A stretch of 64,000 nucleotides of DNA from Larkinella insperata (GTDB lineage: Bacteria; Bacteroidota; Bacteroidia; Cytophagales; Spirosomataceae), in the NCBI RefSeq assembly GCF_026248825.1, contig NZ_CP110973.1, positions 2,995,001 through 3,059,000 of the forward strand. The letters run 5' to 3'. Below are positions 53,609 through 63,041 of the stretch, piece after piece. A program made the position numbers and the translations under genes. The notes under the pieces were generated by a model. It saw nothing but the letters and a program-made list of their open reading frames with translations, ran no database searches and was not told where the DNA came from. Each line of letters begins with the position of its first letter. Position 1 is the stretch's first letter.

Positions 53609-54064
53609 ATGCAGCTCAAAGAAGCCCCATCCCTCACCACGCTGGCCTTTTCGACCCAAACCACCCTGCGCGGCTTGAACCCCTTCGTGCGAACCGTTGC
53701 CCGGCAGTTGTACCGGGAGGCCGTTCGGCTTGATCTCGAAATTACCGGCCCGATCATCTGGCAGTACGACGGCGTGGACGGTAACCCGGAAACCGTTTTT
53801 CACCTGGATATTGTGCTGCCCATTCAGGCCACTCAGGGCGAACCGGCGGAAGGGCTGGCGTTTAAAGAGCTGCCCGGCTGGAAAAGTGCTTCAACAGAAC
53901 ACCTCGGCCGGTGGGAGAATCTGGCGGCTACCTACGGCTCTTTCATGGGCGCGCTGGCGCAGAATGGCCATCCGATTGGCCCGCTGAGCCGGGAGGTGTA
54001 TGTCAACATGGATTTTGAAAAACCGGAGAATACTATCACCCAGATTTATCGTCAACTCTTTTAA
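53609..54064 (+). CDS. GyrI-like / effector-binding domain protein
   Basis: 151 residues from ATG 53609. It resembles the AraC effector-binding (GyrI-like) fold, with conserved ITGPIIWQYDG, FHLDIVLPIQA and ASTEHLGRWENL segments, and is too short to carry a DNA-binding domain. Such proteins bind small aromatic or cationic ligands. It lies 61 bases after the WYL regulator. Confidence 0.78.
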   Translation: MQLKEAPSLTTLAFSTQTTLRGLNPFVRTVARQLYREAVRLDLEITGPIIWQYDGVDGNPETVFHLDIVLPIQATQGEPAEGLAFKELPGWKSASTEHLGRWENLAATYGSFMGALAQNGHPIGPLSREVYVNMDFEKPENTITQIYRQLF

Positions 54065-54075
54065 ACGGCATCATC

Positions 54076-54453
54076 ATGAAACTCAACGCAGGAATCATCA
54101 CCGAAAAGCTGGCCGAAACCAAGGCGTTTTACCAGAACGTGCTGAATTTTGGCATTACCTTCGAGAACGACTTTTACGTGTTGCTGCACACCCCCAACCA
54201 GCAGGCCGAACTCAGTTTTCTGCTGCCGAACCACCCCACCCAACGGCCTGTTTTCCAGAAACCATTTGCGGGGCAAGGCGTTTACTTAACCATTGAGGTA
54301 GAGGATGTAAACGCGGAGTACCAGCGCATTCAGTCGCTGAACGTACCGATTGAAATCGAACTCCGCGACGAGCCCTGGGGCGACCGCCACTTCGCCATTG
54401 TCGACCCGAACGGAATCGGAGTTGATGTAGTGAAGTACGCCGAACCGTCCTGA
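54076..54453 (+). CDS. VOC (glyoxalase) family protein
   Basis: 125-residue vicinal oxygen chelate protein. The fold is seen as ITEKLAETKAFYQNVLNFGITFE then ELRDEPWGDRHFAIVDPNGIGVDVV, the C-terminal part being typical of glyoxalase/bleomycin-resistance type domains. No substrate can be named. Eleven bases separate it from the GyrI-like gene, so an operon is likely. Confidence 0.88.
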   Translation: MKLNAGIITEKLAETKAFYQNVLNFGITFENDFYVLLHTPNQQAELSFLLPNHPTQRPVFQKPFAGQGVYLTIEVEDVNAEYQRIQSLNVPIEIELRDEPWGDRHFAIVDPNGIGVDVVKYAEPS

Positions 54454-54525
54454 CCGGGATTGCGCGGATAAAACCGGGTATGTCTGGATTTCCGTATATT
54501 TGCAATTCATTTAACAAAAGTTACT

Positions 54526-54939
54526 TTGCCGAGACTACTGGCCATCGATTACGGAACAAAGCGCACCGGTTTGGCCGTTACGGATCCGTTACAGATTATT
54601 GCCACGGCGCTGGAAACGGTTCCGACGTTCCAGTTGCTGGAGTACCTGAAGCGGTATGTCGCGGGCGAACCCGTCGAAGCCTTCGTGGTGGGGATGCCCA
54701 CCCGGATGGACGGCTCCGACACCGACAATACACCCCGCGTTAAAGCCTTTGTCGAGAAATTGAAGACGGCTTTTCCGGAGATTCCGGTGCACTGGCACGA
54801 TGAACGGTTTACCTCGGCAATGGCGTTACAGGCGATGATCGCGGGCGGGACGAAAAAGAAAGACCGGCGCGAAAAAGGCAACATCGACAAAGTAAGCGCA
54901 GTGATTATTTTGCAATCTTTTATGGAATCCAGACGGTAA
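54526..54939 (+). CDS. ruvX: Putative pre-16S rRNA nuclease / Holliday junction resolvase
   Basis: 137-residue RNase H-fold nuclease of the YqgF family. LLAIDYGTKRTGLAVTD is the first acidic strand, VVGMPTRMDGSDTD and WHDERFTSAMAL follow, and the final acidic residue lies in DKVSAVIILQSF. Family members trim 16S rRNA and were also named Holliday junction resolvases. Start is TTG 54526: no ATG precedes the first strand. It overlaps def by one base. Confidence 0.92.
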   Translation: MPRLLAIDYGTKRTGLAVTDPLQIIATALETVPTFQLLEYLKRYVAGEPVEAFVVGMPTRMDGSDTDNTPRVKAFVEKLKTAFPEIPVHWHDERFTSAMALQAMIAGGTKKKDRREKGNIDKVSAVIILQSFMESRR

Positions 54940-55511
54940 TGATCTACCCAATTATAGCCTACGGTGACTCCGTTTTGCGGAAACGGGCGCAGGACATCGA
55001 GAAAGGAAGCATCGATGTAAAGAAATTAAGTGAAGACATGTTCGAGACGATGTACAACGCATCGGGCATCGGGCTGGCCGCTCCCCAGATTGGCAAGAGC
55101 ATCCGGATGTTTGTGGTTGACGGCACGGCCCTGAACGAAGACGAGCCGGAAGAAGACAAAGATCCGAGTCTGGACGGTTTTAAAAAGGTGTTTGTCAACC
55201 CGCAGGTCCTGGAAGAAGACGGTGAAGAATGGGGCTTTGAAGAAGGGTGTCTGAGCATTCCGCAAATCCGGGGGGAAGTATTCCGGCCCGAAATCGTCAA
55301 AATTCAATACTTCGATACCGACTGGAACGAGCACGTCGAAGAATACGACGGCATGGCTGCCCGCATTATCCAGCACGAATACGACCACCTGGAAGGCAAA
55401 CTCTTCACGGATTACCTGCCCCCGCTGAAACGCCAGCTGATCAAAAAGAAACTGTCTGACATCACCAAGGGAAACGTGAAAGCGGATTACCGGATGAAAT
55501 TTCCGAAATAA
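54939..55511 (+). CDS. def: Peptide deformylase, copy 1
   Basis: 190-residue metalloenzyme that removes formyl from nascent proteins. All three motifs are intact: GIGLAAPQ (43-50), EGCLS (102-106, metal Cys 104) and HEYDH (146-150). The gene overlaps the ruvX stop by one base. A second intact deformylase gene follows 11 bases later. A 47-base block near the 3' end (55368-55414) is identical to the other copy. Confidence 0.97.
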   Translation: MIYPIIAYGDSVLRKRAQDIEKGSIDVKKLSEDMFETMYNASGIGLAAPQIGKSIRMFVVDGTALNEDEPEEDKDPSLDGFKKVFVNPQVLEEDGEEWGFEEGCLSIPQIRGEVFRPEIVKIQYFDTDWNEHVEEYDGMAARIIQHEYDHLEGKLFTDYLPPLKRQLIKKKLSDITKGNVKADYRMKFPK

Positions 55512-55522
55512 ACCCAGGGACG

Positions 55523-56092
55523 ATGGTGTATCCGATTGTGGCCTACGGCGATCCGATTCTGCGAAAACGGGCCGAAGACATCGAAAAAGACGGCCTGGAC
55601 GTCAGGAAGCTGAGCGCCGACATGCTGGAAACCCTGTTTGCCATTCCGGGCGCGGGGCTGGCCGCTCCGCAGATTGGGCAGCCCGTCCGGCTTTTCGTTG
55701 TTGACGCGCGGGCGCTGCGCGACGACGAGGAGGACGAAGAGGAAGCGCCCCAGGCGCCCGTCGGGAAAGTGTTTATCAACCCGCAATTGCTGGAAACCGA
55801 CGAAGACGAAGGACTTTTCGAAGAAGGCTGCCTGAGTATGCCCGGCTTTACGGCCCGCATTTTCCGGCCGGTCAGCGTTAAAATCCGCTATTTCGATACG
55901 GATTGGAACGAACACATCGATGAATACGAAGACCGGGCCGCTTCCGTCATCCAGCACGAATACGACCACCTGGAAGGCAAACTCTTCACGGATTATTTGC
56001 CCCCGCTGAAACGCCAGTTGCTGAAGAAAAAGCTGAGCGATATTGTGAAGGGAAATGTACGAGTAAGTTACAAAATGAAGTTTTCAACGTAA
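55523..56092 (+). CDS. Peptide deformylase, copy 2 (tandem duplicate)
   Basis: 189 residues, with GAGLAAPQ (43-50), EGCLS (101-105, metal Cys 103) and HEYDH (145-149) intact, so catalytically competent on sequence. It is clearly paralogous to copy 1, diverged in the middle but almost identical in the third motif and tail (IQHEYDHLEGKLFTDYLPP). Two genomic deformylases are common, but immediate tandem placement is less so. Selective pressure for two copies is unclear. Confidence 0.95.
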   Translation: MVYPIVAYGDPILRKRAEDIEKDGLDVRKLSADMLETLFAIPGAGLAAPQIGQPVRLFVVDARALRDDEEDEEEAPQAPVGKVFINPQLLETDEDEGLFEEGCLSMPGFTARIFRPVSVKIRYFDTDWNEHIDEYEDRAASVIQHEYDHLEGKLFTDYLPPLKRQLLKKKLSDIVKGNVRVSYKMKFST

Positions 56093-56161
56093 AAGGAGAA
56101 GAGACGGCATCCGTTGCCCGTCGTCCCGGTTTTTTTCGTTCTGTCTGCTTCCGTTTTTCCC

Positions 56162-56935
56162 ATGCTGCACCTGACCCTCATCCAAACCGAACTTTACTGG
56201 GAAAATCCGACGGCCAACCGCGCGATGCTGGAAGAGAAAATCTTCGCCCTGCCCGAACCGACCGATCTGATTGTTCTGCCGGAAATGTTTACAACGGGGT
56301 TCACGATGAACGCCCGCCCGCTGGCCGAACCGATGAACCTGACCACATTCCGCTGGCTCAAACAGATGGCGGCCCAAACCGGTGCGGTGGTGACGGGCAG
56401 CTACATTGTGCAGGAAAAAGGCCAGTATTTCAACCGGTTGATCTGGATGCAGCCCGACGGCAACTTCGATGCGTACGACAAACGACATTTGTTCCGGATG
56501 GCGGGCGAGGAGCTTACCTATACCGGCGGCTCGAAACGCATCGTAAAATCCTGGAAAGGCTGGAACATCTGCCCACTCATCTGTTACGACCTCCGCTTTC
56601 CGGTCTGGAGCCGCAACAATCATCTGGACTACGACCTTCTGCTCTACGTTGCCAACTGGCCCGCGCCCCGCAGCCTGGCTTGGAACACCCTGCTACAAGC
56701 CCGTGCCATCGAAAATCTGTCGTACGTAGCGGGGGTCAACCGCGTAGGCGAAGACGGCAACGGCCACCCGTATGCGGGCGATTCGTCCCTGATCGATCCA
56801 AAAGGGGAGGTGCTTTTCCGGCAGAACCAGCACGAAGCGGTTTACCAGACGACCCTGTTGCTGGACGAACTACGGGCCTACCGCGAACGGTTTCCCGCTG
56901 ACCGCGACGCCGATGAATTTCAATTAATTGGCTGA
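56162..56935 (+). CDS. Omega-amidase-like nitrilase superfamily hydrolase (YafV-type)
   Basis: 257-residue C-N hydrolase from ATG 56162; earlier in-frame starts lack family similarity. The catalytic triad is Glu 41 (LPEMFTTGF), Lys 107 (YDKRHLF) and Cys 141 (ICYDLRFP). YafV/omega-amidase converts alpha-keto-acid amides to keto acids and ammonia, often in methionine or glutamine salvage. Placed before an aminotransferase, which is consistent with that role but not decisive. Confidence 0.9.
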   Translation: MLHLTLIQTELYWENPTANRAMLEEKIFALPEPTDLIVLPEMFTTGFTMNARPLAEPMNLTTFRWLKQMAAQTGAVVTGSYIVQEKGQYFNRLIWMQPDGNFDAYDKRHLFRMAGEELTYTGGSKRIVKSWKGWNICPLICYDLRFPVWSRNNHLDYDLLLYVANWPAPRSLAWNTLLQARAIENLSYVAGVNRVGEDGNGHPYAGDSSLIDPKGEVLFRQNQHEAVYQTTLLLDELRAYRERFPADRDADEFQLIG

Positions 56936-57013
56936 AAAACGGCCTTATTTACTCAATTTTCCTGCTATCGGTATAAAAATTCAAATTATACGCACTTATC
57001 GTTAGATAGTTAG

Positions 57014-57021
57014 TAATTTTG
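57014..57021 (+). promoter_or_regulatory. Candidate -7 promoter box for the aminotransferase
   Basis: TAATTTTG matches TAnnTTTG, 49 bases before ATG 57070, in an AT-rich spacer. No convincing -33 box. Confidence 0.4.
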
Positions 57022-57069
57022 CAGTTGGGTTATAGATCCCGGTTCTTGAATTAATCACCTCATACTCTC

Positions 57070-58287
57070 ATGTCTGCATCGGTAGAAACTGCCAGTTTAT
57101 TGGCAGACCGCATTATCGCGCTGGAGGAGTCGTCTACCCTGGCGATGACCAAAAAAGCCCGCGAACTGGCCGCTCAAGGCCATAAAGTAATCAGTCTCAG
57201 CGTCGGCGAGCCTGATTTCAAGACGCCGAAACACATTTGCGAAGCCGCCAAGCAAGCCATTGACGAAGGGTACCACGGTTATTCGCCCGTAGCAGGTTAT
57301 GCCGATCTGCGGAAAGCCATTGCAGATAAGTTTAAACGGGAGAACAACATCGACTGGAAACCGGAGAACATCGTGGTTTCGACGGGGGCCAAACACTCGC
57401 TGGCGAACGTCATTCAGGTGCTGGTCAACCCCGGCGACGAGGTGATCATTCTGGCTCCGTACTGGGTGAGTTACTCTGAAATGGTGAAGTTGGCCGAAGG
57501 CAAGTCAGTTGTTCTCGACGGTGCGTTTGAAAACGATTTCAAAGTAACGGCCGAGCAACTGGAAGCCGCCATCACCGACCGGACGAAAATCGTCATGTAC
57601 GCATCGCCCAACAACCCGACGGGCTCGGTGTACAGCGAAGAAGAACTGCGCGCCATCGGTGCCGTTATTGCGCGGCACGAAAACGTGTTTGTGCTGGCCG
57701 ACGAAATTTACGAACACATCAACTTTACAACCAGCGGCCACTTCAGCATCGGGTCGATTCCGGAGATTAAAGACCGCGTTATTACCGTTAACGGGGTTGC
57801 CAAAGGGTTTGCCATGACCGGCTGGCGGATTGGTTATATCGGTGCGGCCAAGTGGATTGCCGACGGTGTTGAGAAATTGCAGGGCCAGGTAACGTCCGGC
57901 ACCAACTCCATCGCGCAGCGGGCCACCATTGCCGCCCTGAACGGCCCGACCGAACCCACAAAGGAAATGGCGCAGGCTTACGAGCGTCGCCGGGATCTGG
58001 TGGTTAAACTGTTGAAAGAAATCCCCGGCTTCAAAGTAAACGTTCCGGAAGGCGCTTTCTACGCGTTCCCGGATGTCAGCTATTATTACGGCAAATCAGA
58101 CGGGACAACCACCATTAAAGATTCGGATGATTTTGCCGCCTGGTTGCTCAATACCGCCTACGTTGCGACGGTGGCTGGTTCGGGATTCGGTGCGCCCTAC
58201 GGGTTGCGGATTTCGACGGCGGCCTCGGATGAGTCACTGACCGAAGCCGTTCAGCGGATCAAGGATGCCGTGGCTACTTTAAAGTAA
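57070..58287 (+). CDS. Class I PLP-dependent aminotransferase (aspartate type)
   Basis: 405-residue fold-type I aminotransferase. SVGEPDF at the start, SPNNPTGSVY, DEIYEHI and the PLP lysine in NGVAKGFAMTGWRIGY (Lys 245) mark the aspartate/aromatic aminotransferase family I-gamma. It probably makes aspartate or glutamate-linked amino acids. A hairpin separates it from ahcY, so they may be on separate transcripts. Confidence 0.93.
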   Translation: MSASVETASLLADRIIALEESSTLAMTKKARELAAQGHKVISLSVGEPDFKTPKHICEAAKQAIDEGYHGYSPVAGYADLRKAIADKFKRENNIDWKPENIVVSTGAKHSLANVIQVLVNPGDEVIILAPYWVSYSEMVKLAEGKSVVLDGAFENDFKVTAEQLEAAITDRTKIVMYASPNNPTGSVYSEEELRAIGAVIARHENVFVLADEIYEHINFTTSGHFSIGSIPEIKDRVITVNGVAKGFAMTGWRIGYIGAAKWIADGVEKLQGQVTSGTNSIAQRATIAALNGPTEPTKEMAQAYERRRDLVVKLLKEIPGFKVNVPEGAFYAFPDVSYYYGKSDGTTTIKDSDDFAAWLLNTAYVATVAGSGFGAPYGLRISTAASDESLTEAVQRIKDAVATLK

Positions 58288-58302
58288 TTGGTGAAGAAAA
58301 AC

Positions 58303-58360
58303 GGTAGACAAGAGAGAAAAGACCGAACGAGTCAAAATCGTCTTTATTCTCTTGTCTACC
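58303..58360. repeat. Intergenic hairpin between aminotransferase and ahcY
   Basis: Arms 58303-58323 and 58340-58360, 19 of 21 complementary. The left arm contains GGTAGACAAGAGAGAAAAGA, purine-rich. Probably ends the aminotransferase transcript. Confidence 0.7.
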
Positions 58361-58403
58361 TTCTTTTCGCTTACACATGATCAAGCATTAATTTACACTT
58401 CTT

Positions 58404-59720
58404 ATGTCTACAGAAACATCAACGTACGTTCCTTACAAAGTTAAAGACATTGCGCTGGCCGACTGGGGCCGCAAAGAAATCCGGTTGGCCGAAGCCGAAA
58501 TGCCGGGTCTGATGTCGCTCCGCAAAGAGTTCGGACCGTCAAAACCGCTGGCGGGCTCCCGCATCGCCGGTTGTCTGCACATGACGATCCAAACCGCCGT
58601 TCTGATTGAAACGCTGGTGGAGCTCGGTGCTGAAGTAACTTGGTCGTCGTGCAACATCTTCTCCACGCAGGACCATGCCGCTGCCGCCATTGCAGCCGCC
58701 GGTATTTCGGTGTACGCGTGGAAAGGTATGAACGAAGAGGAATTTAACTGGTGTATCGAACAAACGTTGTTTTTTGGGGAAGAACGCAAACCGTTGAACA
58801 TGATCCTGGACGACGGTGGTGACCTGACCAACATGGTTTTTGACCTCTATCCGGAACTGATTTCGGGCATCAAAGGCTTGTCGGAAGAAACTACGACGGG
58901 GGTGCACCGCCTGTACGAGCGCATGAAAAATGGTACGCTCCACCTGCCGGCCATCAATGTAAACGACTCGGTAACGAAATCGAAATTTGACAACAAATAC
59001 GGCTGCCGCGAATCGCTGGTGGACGCCATCCGTCGCGGTACGGACCTGATGCTGGCCGGCAAAGTGGCCGTTGTAGCGGGTTACGGTGACGTGGGTAAAG
59101 GTTCGGCCGAATCGCTGCGGGGCGCGGGTTGCCGCGTGCTGGTAACGGAAATCGACCCGATCTGTGCGTTGCAGGCTGCGATGGACGGTTACGAAGTGGT
59201 GACGATGGACGAAGCCGCTACGCGCGCCAACATCTTCGTAACGGCCACGGGTAACATCAACATCGTGAAAGACCGTCACTTCAAGGCGATGAAAGATAAA
59301 GCCGTGGTGTGTAACATCGGTCACTTCGACAACGAAATCGATATGGCGTGGCTGAACAAAAATTACGGTTCAAGCAAAAGCCAGATCAAACCGCAGGTTG
59401 ACCTGTACGAAATCGACGGCAAGGAAATCATCGTGCTGGCCGAAGGCCGTCTGGTGAACCTGGGCGTAGCAATGGGCCACCCGTCGTTCGTGATGTCGTG
59501 CTCGTTCTCGAACCAGACGCTGGCACAGCTGGAGCTGTGGAACAACTCGGACAAATACGAAAACAAGGTATACATTCTGCCGAAACACCTGGACGAAAAA
59601 GTTGCCGCGCTGCACCTGGCCCACGTCGGTGCACAGTTGGAAAAACTGGATCAGGATCAGGCGGAATACATCGGCGTAACCGTCGAAGGTCCGTTTAAAT
59701 CAGAGCTGTACCGGTATTGA
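58404..59720 (+). CDS. ahcY: Adenosylhomocysteinase
   Basis: 438-residue NAD-dependent enzyme that splits S-adenosylhomocysteine to adenosine and homocysteine, relieving inhibition of methyltransferases. NAD binding is GYGDVGKG (226-233); [17 protein letters not shown] and [16 protein letters not shown] (with catalytic Lys and Asp) precede it, and the chain ends in the characteristic KSELYRY. Full length for the bacterial family. A hairpin repeat follows. Confidence 0.97.
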   Translation: MSTETSTYVPYKVKDIALADWGRKEIRLAEAEMPGLMSLRKEFGPSKPLAGSRIAGCLHMTIQTAVLIETLVELGAEVTWSSCNIFSTQDHAAAAIAAAGISVYAWKGMNEEEFNWCIEQTLFFGEERKPLNMILDDGGDLTNMVFDLYPELISGIKGLSEETTTGVHRLYERMKNGTLHLPAINVNDSVTKSKFDNKYGCRESLVDAIRRGTDLMLAGKVAVVAGYGDVGKGSAESLRGAGCRVLVTEIDPICALQAAMDGYEVVTMDEAATRANIFVTATGNINIVKDRHFKAMKDKAVVCNIGHFDNEIDMAWLNKNYGSSKSQIKPQVDLYEIDGKEIIVLAEGRLVNLGVAMGHPSFVMSCSFSNQTLAQLELWNNSDKYENKVYILPKHLDEKVAALHLAHVGAQLEKLDQDQAEYIGVTVEGPFKSELYRY

Positions 59721-59730
59721 TCAGTTAAGA

Positions 59731-59784
59731 GTTAAGAATGTAGAGTGGTGAGTTACTGCCGCGTGTTAACTCTTCATTCTTAAC
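59731..59784. repeat. Intergenic hairpin (family member 4)
   Basis: Arms GTTAAGAATGTAGAGT (59731-59746) and ACTCTTCATTCTTAAC (59769-59784), 15 of 16 complementary. The right arm is nearly the same as the right arm of the 41.7 kb hairpin. It separates converging ahcY and the DUF3267 gene. Confidence 0.75.
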
Positions 59785-59833
59785 TTATCATTCATAATTC
59801 TCAGAGCGCGGTCTCGGAAACGGGGCCGCGCTC

Positions 59834-60469
59834 TTATCGTTTTTCGTAGAAATACGACGTTTGCTCGGTTAGATCGTCGTAGGTAAACATCGTCCGGTGG
59901 CGGTTTTTCCAGGCATACTGAACCAGTACGTAGTCTCCGATGCAGAGAAGCGTGTGCAGCAGTACGATGGTTCCCCACAAGACGGCCAGCGACGGCCAGT
60001 AGAACCAGGCCACGACCAACCCCGCGGTGATGATCAGAAACGGCATCGCAGCTACCAGGGCATTTTCGTTCAGCGTCATAACAAACCGCTGCGCGTAGGC
60101 GTAAATAATCAGACCTTTGATCGAATAGCCAAAACCGACATCGGGTGCTTTCAGGGATTTAAACGCCAGTGCGTGAATGGCTTCGTGAACCGGCATCAGG
60201 ACCAACAAACCGGCGAGGGCCAGCGGAAACTGGGACCACGGAATTGAAATGACCTTTTTAGCCAGCAGCACGCCCACCAGACCGCCGATCGCACCCAGCC
60301 CGATGAACAGCAGGAACTGCCTGCCCGTCAAACGGGCAACCTGCTTTCGGGGCGACGCAGCAATGCCGAGTTCGCGCAGGATAAACGGGTTCATCTCGTC
60401 AATATGGAACGATTCGACAAGGGTAAATCGCCCTGATTTTTGCATTTCGGTAATACTCGGTTTGGTCAT
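59834..60469 (-). CDS. DUF3267 membrane protein with HEXXH motif
   Basis: 211 residues from ATG 60469 (MTKPSITEM); a frame-open start at 60523 adds unlikely residues. Four to five hydrophobic helices and a zinc-type motif PVHEAIHALAFK, as in DUF3267 proteins, which are predicted membrane metallopeptidases. The protein could also be a non-enzymatic relative. Its gene converges with ahcY. Confidence 0.82.
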   Translation of the reverse strand: MTKPSITEMQKSGRFTLVESFHIDEMNPFILRELGIAASPRKQVARLTGRQFLLFIGLGAIGGLVGVLLAKKVISIPWSQFPLALAGLLVLMPVHEAIHALAFKSLKAPDVGFGYSIKGLIIYAYAQRFVMTLNENALVAAMPFLIITAGLVVAWFYWPSLAVLWGTIVLLHTLLCIGDYVLVQYAWKNRHRTMFTYDDLTEQTSYFYEKR

Positions 60470-60604
60470 AAAGAAGAAAAGCCGCGTCGGTTTGCCCGCT
60501 TTAAAGATACAACGCACTCTCACTTTTCGGCAATTGTCCGAACGGCCGGTGCTGGTTGGCGGGGGATAATTGCTTATTATTGTAGAGATTTTGGACGTGC
60601 ATTC

Positions 60605-62272
60605 ATGAAACAGTGGTTTGTGGCCGTAACGGCATTTTTTTCTTCGCTTTCCTTATTGGCTCAACAGCCCCAGCAATCTCCCGAACCCGAACATTTTACC
60701 CGCCAGGACTCCCTGCGTGGTTCGCTTCGCCCCGAGCGGACGTGTTACAATGTCGGTTTCTACGAACTGAATTTAACCATTGATCCGGCCAATAAGTCCA
60801 TCGCAGGGAGCAACACCATTCATTACCGAGTGCGGGAGCCGTTTAAGCGCATGCAAATCGACCTGTTTGAAAACCTGACCATCGAGTCGATCACGCAGGG
60901 GGGCGAGCCGCTGCGTTACGTCCGCGAAGGCAATGCCGTTTTTGTGACCATGAAGGAGCGGCAGGAGCAGGGTAATGTTGAAGCAATCAAAGTTTCGTAC
61001 CACGGAAAGCCCCGCGAAGCCGTGAATCCGCCCTGGGACGGTGGGTTTTCCTGGAAGAAAGACAGTACCGGCAAAGACTGGGTGGGCGTGTCGTGCCAGG
61101 GGCTGGGGGCCAGTTCGTGGTGGCCCTGCAAGGATCACCTGTCTGACGAGCCCGATTCCATGCGGATGACGTTCCGGGTGCCCCGGGGCCTGAAAGCCAT
61201 TTCCAACGGGCGGTTTTTGAGGCAGCAGGAGGTTGGCAACAACCAAACCGAATTTACCTGGGAGGTGTCGTACCGCATTAATACATACAATGTCACCGTC
61301 AACCTGGGCGATTTTGTGATGATCCGGGATCAATACCGCAGCCGCGAATACCAATACCTTACCTTGAATTATTACGTACTGCGCTACAACGGCGAAAAAG
61401 CCGTCAAGCACTTCGAACAGGTGATCGGTATGCTGGATTGCTACGAATGGTACTTCGGGCATTTTCCGTTCTGGCGCGACGGGTTTAACGTGGTGGAAAC
61501 GCCGTATCTGGGCATGGAGCACCAGAGCGCCATTGGGTACGGCAACAACTACAAAAACAACTCCTTCGGCTTCGACCCGATCCTGATTCACGAAAGCGCG
61601 CACGAATATTTTGGCAACAGCCTGACCTGTACCGACCCAGCGGAGATGTGGATCCACGAGGCATTTGCGACCTACATGGAATCCATTTACGTTGAAAACA
61701 CGGATGGCTACCCGTCGATGATCAGATACCTGATGTCGCAAAAACCGCTGATCAAAAACCAATACCCGATGATTGGCCCCCGGGGAGTCAACTACCAGCA
61801 CAAGGATACCGATATTTACTACAAAGGGGCCTGGTTGTTGCACACGCTGCGCTGCGTCGTCGACGACGACAACATCTGGTTTATGGCCCTGCGTAAAGTG
61901 GCGCTCGAGCGGAGACATTCGTCGGTGACGACCAAGCAGATCATCGACATTCTGTGCCGGGAAACCAACGTGGACCTGCGGCTAATCTTTAATCAATTTT
62001 TGAACCATGCCGCCCCGCCCGTGCTTGAATACCGTGTAACGGAAAAAGGTGATTACATCGAATTGCAACACCGGTGGATCGCCGAAACGTACGGGTTTAA
62101 CATGCCCCTGAAATACCGGTTTGCCTACGGTCCGTGGCATACGTTGTACCCGACGCGGGAATGGCAAACAACGCTCATCCGCCGGTCGAACGGGTGGTTG
62201 AACTTTGCGTACGAATTGCAGTATTTTGGCACCAAACACATGGATCTTAGTAACTTAAAACAACAGGAATAA
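60605..62272 (+). CDS. M1 family metallopeptidase
   Basis: 555 residues from ATG 60605, giving a signal peptide (MKQWFVAVTAFFSSLSLLAQ). The M1 zinc site HESAH-x18-E is at His 329, His 333 and Glu 352, and the GAMEN-like exopeptidase motif is GMEHQ. The N-terminal beta-saddle domain (about 40-240) is present. Total length is short of full aminopeptidase N and lacks its C-terminal helical domain, as in leukotriene-A4-hydrolase-like or cold-active M1 enzymes. Periplasmic peptide breakdown is likely. Confidence 0.92.
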   Translation: MKQWFVAVTAFFSSLSLLAQQPQQSPEPEHFTRQDSLRGSLRPERTCYNVGFYELNLTIDPANKSIAGSNTIHYRVREPFKRMQIDLFENLTIESITQGGEPLRYVREGNAVFVTMKERQEQGNVEAIKVSYHGKPREAVNPPWDGGFSWKKDSTGKDWVGVSCQGLGASSWWPCKDHLSDEPDSMRMTFRVPRGLKAISNGRFLRQQEVGNNQTEFTWEVSYRINTYNVTVNLGDFVMIRDQYRSREYQYLTLNYYVLRYNGEKAVKHFEQVIGMLDCYEWYFGHFPFWRDGFNVVETPYLGMEHQSAIGYGNNYKNNSFGFDPILIHESAHEYFGNSLTCTDPAEMWIHEAFATYMESIYVENTDGYPSMIRYLMSQKPLIKNQYPMIGPRGVNYQHKDTDIYYKGAWLLHTLRCVVDDDNIWFMALRKVALERRHSSVTTKQIIDILCRETNVDLRLIFNQFLNHAAPPVLEYRVTEKGDYIELQHRWIAETYGFNMPLKYRFAYGPWHTLYPTREWQTTLIRRSNGWLNFAYELQYFGTKHMDLSNLKQQE

Positions 62273-62279
62273 GGTCGTC

Positions 62280-63041
62280 ATGCGCTTCCCAAAAACGATT
62301 TTTATCCCGGTTCTGGCGCTGCTGCTGGCGGCCTGTCAGTCGGGATACCACCTGACGAACCAGGCTTACAGCCGCATTCAGGTGGATTCGCTGGCGGCTC
62401 CGGCAGACAGCGGTATGGCCCGATTTCTGCACCCCTACAGCCAGCAGCTCGGTCAGACCATGAACGAGGTGCTGGTTACGTCGGCGGTACCGCTCAACAA
62501 AGCCAAGCCGGAATCGGCCCTGAACAACATGCTCGCGGATGCCATCCTGCAATACGGTCAGCAGAAGCTGGGCCAACCCGTTGACTGCTCGCACCTGAAC
62601 TACGGCGGCATCCGGATCAGCCTGCCGCAAGGCCCCATCCGGATCGGTAACATTTACGAAGTGATGCCGTTCGACAACCAGCTAACCCTGCTGACGCTGA
62701 AAGGCTCGATGCTTCGCGAATTTTTCGAATATTTCATCGGCAATCAGGCGGAAGAAAACGCGCTGATTGTGGGCGGGGCTCGGGTTACGATCAAGAACAA
62801 CCTCCTGACCGCCATTGAGTTCACGAACGGCCGAACGTTTGACCCCAACCAGAATTACACGGTTTTGGTGAGTGATTACATCGCCAACCGGGGCGGTGGA
62901 ACGGCTTTTCTCAAAGATGCCGTTCGTCGGCAGGACTTCGCCGTCACCATTCGGGATGTTTTCATTGATTATTTTCGACAACTCGGCAAATCCGGCCAAC
63001 CCATAACTCCCACGATCGATGGACGCATCTCAATCCAGTAG
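62280..63041 (+). CDS. 5'-nucleotidase C-terminal domain lipoprotein
   Basis: 253-residue lipoprotein (signal ends LLAAC, Cys 19) made only of the 5'-nucleotidase C-terminal domain. Segments LNYGGIRISLPQGPIRIGNIYEVMPFDN and YTVLVSDYIANRGGG match the substrate-binding domain of UshA-type enzymes (NGGGIR/F-stacking region). The catalytic metallophosphatase part is encoded by the next gene, which overlaps by 23 bases in a different frame. So the pair is a split enzyme with the usual order reversed. It lies seven bases after the M1 peptidase gene. Confidence 0.88.
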   Translation: MRFPKTIFIPVLALLLAACQSGYHLTNQAYSRIQVDSLAAPADSGMARFLHPYSQQLGQTMNEVLVTSAVPLNKAKPESALNNMLADAILQYGQQKLGQPVDCSHLNYGGIRISLPQGPIRIGNIYEVMPFDNQLTLLTLKGSMLREFFEYFIGNQAEENALIVGGARVTIKNNLLTAIEFTNGRTFDPNQNYTVLVSDYIANRGGGTAFLKDAVRRQDFAVTIRDVFIDYFRQLGKSGQPITPTIDGRISIQ

